Translations under genes and position numbers: made by a program
Part shown: positions 12,066 through 14,516 of the stretch, piece after piece
How the letters are laid out: each line of letters opens with the position of its first letter
Position numbering within the stretch: the first letter of the stretch is position 1
Source: Bacteroidales bacterium
GTDB taxonomy: Bacteria; Bacteroidota; Bacteroidia; Bacteroidales; UBA932
Reading direction: 5' to 3'
Assembly (NCBI GenBank): GCA_017461285.1
Contig: JAFTYS010000044.1
Coordinates: 1 to 14,516 of the forward strand
DNA: 14,516 bases
Notes under the pieces: model-generated
What the model was told of the DNA's origin: nothing
The model's database searches: none
The model's input: the letters and a program-made list of their open reading frames with translations, nothing else

Positions 12066-13174
12066 TATTTCTGATATTTTTTCATTCTGTCCGTCACCTT
12101 CTGGATGTAGTCGCGGGTCTCTCCATGAGGAAGGTGGCGCTTGAGGTGGGCAAAGAGCTGGTCGTAACTCATCGAATTGATGACTGGAGTCGCCTTGGAT
12201 ACCGATGTCTTGCCCGTCATGGCGCGGCTTACGTTTCCGGCTCCCGTATTGTAAGCGGCGATGGCACAGAGCATCCTGCACTGAGGGTCCTTGATCTCCG
12301 AGAACATGTTGGTCATCAGAAGGTTAAGATATCCCGTTCCAAGCTCGACATTGTTCTCCGGCACATACAGATATGCGGGCGACGGGATGATGTCCTGTTT
12401 ATGGACATGGCGGAATGCATCCCTTCCTCCTGACCTCGGCACAAGCTGCATGAGTCCATAGGCCGGAGCATGGGATTTTGCCTTCGGATTGAAGGCGGAC
12501 TCCTGCTCGATCACAGCATAGATGAGCGGCTGGTCAACTCCGAACCTCTCCGAGCAAGCCTTCACGATATCCTTGTACTCTTCGGCCCTCTTCGGCAGAT
12601 GATCCTCGGCGAGTTCCATCTTTATCTTTATGACCTTCTTCTCGCCTTCGTCAGTCATTACGGTCTTCTCTTCTGGCACGACCTCGTCCACCACATCCTC
12701 TGTCACATCAAGCTGGTCCTTCATGATAGGTCTTCCTGTCTCCTCGTCTTTGCTTTCAATCAGGTCGCCTACAGCATCCTTGAGCTTGTCGTTGATCTCC
12801 TTCTTGTCCTCGTCCACATCGACAAGCACCTCTATCTCGACCTCTCCGTTCTCGAAGTCCACATTTGTCCTTGACTTCAGGTCATCTGAATAATCCACCC
12901 ATGTCTTAGGGGTGCTGTCTACCATCTCATCGTCTCCCCACATGCCCATGACCTTCTTCTTGAAGGCTTCATACTCTTCATTATATTTCTTCTCGAACTC
13001 AAGATATTTCTCCATGGAGTCATACAGACCCCTCGCATAATTCTTCTTGAACGTGTCGAGACGCTCCTGTCTTTCTTTCTTATAGTCTTCGAATGTCCTG
13101 CCATTGCTCTGTGCGAACAACGGCAAACTTGCTGCGACTGCCAGTAAAACTGCAAACAATCTTTTCATATCCAT
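12065..13174 (-). CDS. mltC: MltC-type lytic murein transglycosylase
   Basis: A 369-residue exported protein that cleaves peptidoglycan glycan strands with formation of 1,6-anhydroMurNAc ends. Signal peptide MDMKRLFAVLLAVAASLPLFAQ without lipobox, unlike the lipoprotein MltC of E. coli. Residues about 27-78 form a highly charged helix (TFEDYKKERQERLDTFKKNY onward) absent from E. coli MltC. The DUF3393-like domain follows: KTWVDYSDDLKSRTNVDFENG resembles E. coli MltC [21 protein letters not shown]. The SLT domain (about 195-365) has HLPKRAEEY, catalytic Glu225 in IEQESAFNP, APAYGLMQLVP, PENNVELGTGYL, IAAYNTGAGNV and HLPHGETRDYIQKV. An acidic, variable stretch (about 120-180) lies between. ATG 13174 and ATG 13168 (MKRLF) are both possible starts. 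It lies 50 nt from its upstream neighbour and overlaps the next gene by one base. Confidence 0.92.
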   Translation of the reverse strand: MDMKRLFAVLLAVAASLPLFAQSNGRTFEDYKKERQERLDTFKKNYARGLYDSMEKYLEFEKKYNEEYEAFKKKVMGMWGDDEMVDSTPKTWVDYSDDLKSRTNVDFENGEVEIEVLVDVDEDKKEINDKLKDAVGDLIESKDEETGRPIMKDQLDVTEDVVDEVVPEEKTVMTDEGEKKVIKIKMELAEDHLPKRAEEYKDIVKACSERFGVDQPLIYAVIEQESAFNPKAKSHAPAYGLMQLVPRSGGRDAFRHVHKQDIIPSPAYLYVPENNVELGTGYLNLLMTNMFSEIKDPQCRMLCAIAAYNTGAGNVSRAMTGKTSVSKATPVINSMSYDQLFAHLKRHLPHGETRDYIQKVTDRMKKYQK

Positions 13175-13193
13175 CGTATTATTATCAGGTACC

Positions 13194-13217
13194 CCAAGTC
13201 CCGGCCAGGGGGCTTGG
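13194..13217 (-). promoter_or_regulatory. GC-rich intercistronic hairpin before mltC
   Basis: On the minus strand CCAAG (13217-13213) pairs with CTTGG (13198-13194), extended by CCC/GGG with a mismatch across a short loop. It lies in the 50-nt gap between the two genes and has no T-run, so it is not a typical terminator. It may protect or set processing of the operon mRNA. Confidence 0.4.
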
Positions 13218-13224
13218 AATAAAA

Positions 13225-14025
13225 TCAGAAATTGAACGCCAGTGACATGCCCGCAGAACGGGTGTCGGCGTAAGGATTCAAATCAAGGGAAGCGTATTCT
13301 CCAATGATGAGACGCGACTTTCCTCTTGCAGCTATTCCATCCACAAGGTTCCAGACATACAGAGCGGCAGCTCCGGCAATGCATATGTTTCTGGTAGTTG
13401 CCCAGGTCTGGGACCTGCTGAGGTATATCTTCAGGTTGTCTGCATTATGGGTGGTCTGCATGAGGTTTACGTTAGACGAGCGCATGGCCTCGGCAAGAAC
13501 GATACCGCCTGCGAGAGCGACCTCGCCCACCATGAATGAAACACCCTTGACAGTGCTGCCCTTATAGAGCTGGGCCATACCGGGGATGAACACCCTCGCC
13601 GACATAGGATACTTGTCGGTAACCTCTACATTCTCGAAAGGATACTCCGGATGCTTGGCCGTCTGGACAAGAAGAGTCACACGCCAGCGTCCGGGAGCAA
13701 GATGCTCTACGAACTCATCGAGAACCCTTGCCTTTACAGTGAGCTCGTTACCACCTGTGAAAGAGATGGAGCCGCTGCCGCCCACCTTCACTCTGGTTCC
13801 GGTGGCGAATCCCCTTCTGATGGCAATCACCTCCAGGGCATCCTGTCTGGCTTCAGACTCATCATACCCGTTTCCGGTAACGACCTCAACATAGGAATTA
13901 CGGCCGTCCTTGAATGTGGCTCCATCGACCCAGTCCGGCTTAGGAGTAGCTGCATGAGGCCTGTACTGGGCGCTTGCCGAATAAGCACCCAGTACAAGAC
14001 ATATAGCAAGAATAAATCTTCTCAT
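13225..14025 (-). CDS. LPP20-like exported protein with C-terminal hydrophobic hairpin
   Basis: A 266-residue protein with signal peptide MRRFILAICLVLGAYSASAQ and no lipobox. Residues about 30-125 resemble the LPP20/LpoB-like type: a solvent-exposed Trp32, SYVEVVTGNGYDESEARQDA (a G-G---SE-A---A pattern) and RWRVTLLVQ strands. At about 145-180 it has a PGMAQLYKG motif followed by a long hydrophobic stretch (GVSFMVGEVALAGGIVLAEA) and a second one at 213-232 (NICIAGAAALYVWNLVDGIA), like the PG-GQ-Y-G hydrophobic modules of DUF5683-type proteins. It ends in Phe (LAFNF). It may sit in a membrane with the N-terminal domain in the periplasm; function unknown. The ATG shares its first base with the last base of the upstream TAA (TAATG), so the genes are likely translationally coupled. 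Confidence 0.75.
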   Translation of the reverse strand: MRRFILAICLVLGAYSASAQYRPHAATPKPDWVDGATFKDGRNSYVEVVTGNGYDESEARQDALEVIAIRRGFATGTRVKVGGSGSISFTGGNELTVKARVLDEFVEHLAPGRWRVTLLVQTAKHPEYPFENVEVTDKYPMSARVFIPGMAQLYKGSTVKGVSFMVGEVALAGGIVLAEAMRSSNVNLMQTTHNADNLKIYLSRSQTWATTRNICIAGAAALYVWNLVDGIAARGKSRLIIGEYASLDLNPYADTRSAGMSLAFNF

Positions 14026-14516
14026 TACTTGAATCTCTCGAAGTTCTCAAGTGTCCTCTTGCGGAACTCATCCTCCTTGAAGCGGATCTTGAGTTCCTCG
14101 TCCTCAGAGACATTATCCCTTACATTGTCAACGATAGTCTCTGCAAGAGCTTTCTTAGGGATACGGATACCGATGAAGCAGGTAACATCACCCTTCTCAT
14201 CCACGCTTGAATACTTAGGGCCGCAGTTTGCCGACACCTCGTTCACGATAAGGTCGATCACCTGAGTACCGCCAGCCTCGAGCTTTGACTCGATGTCAGT
14301 ACCGGCATTTGTACCTACCGTATTCATGTAGTTGTCGATCGCACCCTTGTATGCGTGCTGCATCTTACGACGGATCATGTCCTTGGCATTCTCAAGAGCA
14401 TTGAGCTGAAGCTCAGCGATTCTTGCCTGTGCACCTATTGCGATACCCGTAGCACCGAAGTATTCAGGAGTATCAATTTCAGTACAAGGTGGTTCATAAA
14501 TCTCACCAGGGCCAAA
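14025..14516 (-). CDS. LPP20-like protein, 5' end cut by window edge
   Basis: The frame is open from base 14516 to TAA at 14027-14025, giving 163 visible residues; the first ATG inside (14378) is not the start, because the preceding codons read FGPGEIYEPPCTEIDTPEYF without interruption and continue the domain. The visible part begins with an acidic Pro-rich piece, then FGATGIAIGAQARIAELQLN (an 'A-G-A-G---A---A---A' pattern of LPP20-like proteins), a charged helix (ENAKDMIRRKMQHAYKGAID), strands including CFIGIRIPKKALAETIVDNV, and a charged C-terminal helix ending LENFERFK. LPP20-like domains occur in envelope lipoproteins that attach to or regulate wall synthesis enzymes (for example the LpoB/FlgO group); this link is inference. 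It is the most upstream operon gene visible, so promoter, signal peptide and possible lipobox lie outside the window. Confidence 0.65.
   Translation of the reverse strand, partial: FGPGEIYEPPCTEIDTPEYFGATGIAIGAQARIAELQLNALENAKDMIRRKMQHAYKGAIDNYMNTVGTNAGTDIESKLEAGGTQVIDLIVNEVSANCGPKYSSVDEKGDVTCFIGIRIPKKALAETIVDNVRDNVSEDEELKIRFKEDEFRKRTLENFERFK

Noticed and set aside
12066..12281. N-terminal extension of the multidomain lipoprotein
   Set aside because: The 72 extra codons overlap mltC out of frame and have shadow-like composition; lipobox and TAATG junction place the start at 12065 or 12059.
1..14516. CRISPR arrays, tRNA or rRNA genes, complete insertion sequences
   Set aside because: No regularly spaced direct repeats, cloverleaf-like sequences, rRNA segments or transposase reading frames were seen on either strand.

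Overview
The window looks like chromosomal DNA of a Bacteroidota member, probably an uncultured or gut-type Bacteroidales. The evidence is several -7 promoter elements of the TAnnTTTG type (TACATTTG, TACCTTTG, TAAATTTG, TATATTTG), start codons in an A-rich AACATGAAAA context with no Shine-Dalgarno motif, many secreted or lipoprotein envelope proteins, BACON-like domains and two GH43 glycosidases. Species and genus cannot be fixed from the sequence alone.

Left edge (1-1330, minus strand, visibly AT-richer): an accessory-looking pair made of a truncated small protein at the edge and a RhuM-Fic fusion protein. Behind its promoter lies an AT-rich stretch full of CTAG palindromes. Next to it (about 1325-1454) is a remnant of a MutT-type NUDIX hydrolase that keeps its promoter, N-terminus, a middle strand region and C-terminus but has lost the catalytic Nudix box. 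Its promoter stands back to back with that of an EamA/DMT-type permease (1533-2435).

Middle (2498-8075, plus strand): a Met-rich secreted protein closed by a clear terminator; a two-gene lipoprotein GH43 unit (3253-4884 and 4898-6919, 13 nt apart) for arabinose/xylose-type glycans; and two tandem paralogous small outer-membrane barrels, each with its own TATATTTG promoter and separated by a strong terminator.

Right (8086-14516, minus strand, transcribed right to left): a five-gene envelope operon entering from beyond the window. In order of transcription it holds a partial LPP20-like protein, a second LPP20-like protein with a C-terminal hydrophobic hairpin module, an MltC-type lytic transglycosylase, a large lipoprotein (carboxypeptidase-regulatory-like, two BACON-like, three FN3-like and one LamG-like domain), and a secreted transglutaminase-like protein. 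Two junctions are TAATG overlaps, which suggests translational coupling. The transglycosylase and the transglutaminase-like protein carry related charged 'FE-YKK-R' helical segments directly after the signal peptide. The operon therefore looks like one machine for peptidoglycan or envelope remodelling with a glycan- or protein-binding lipoprotein; this is the best candidate here for an undescribed system, but its function is inference.
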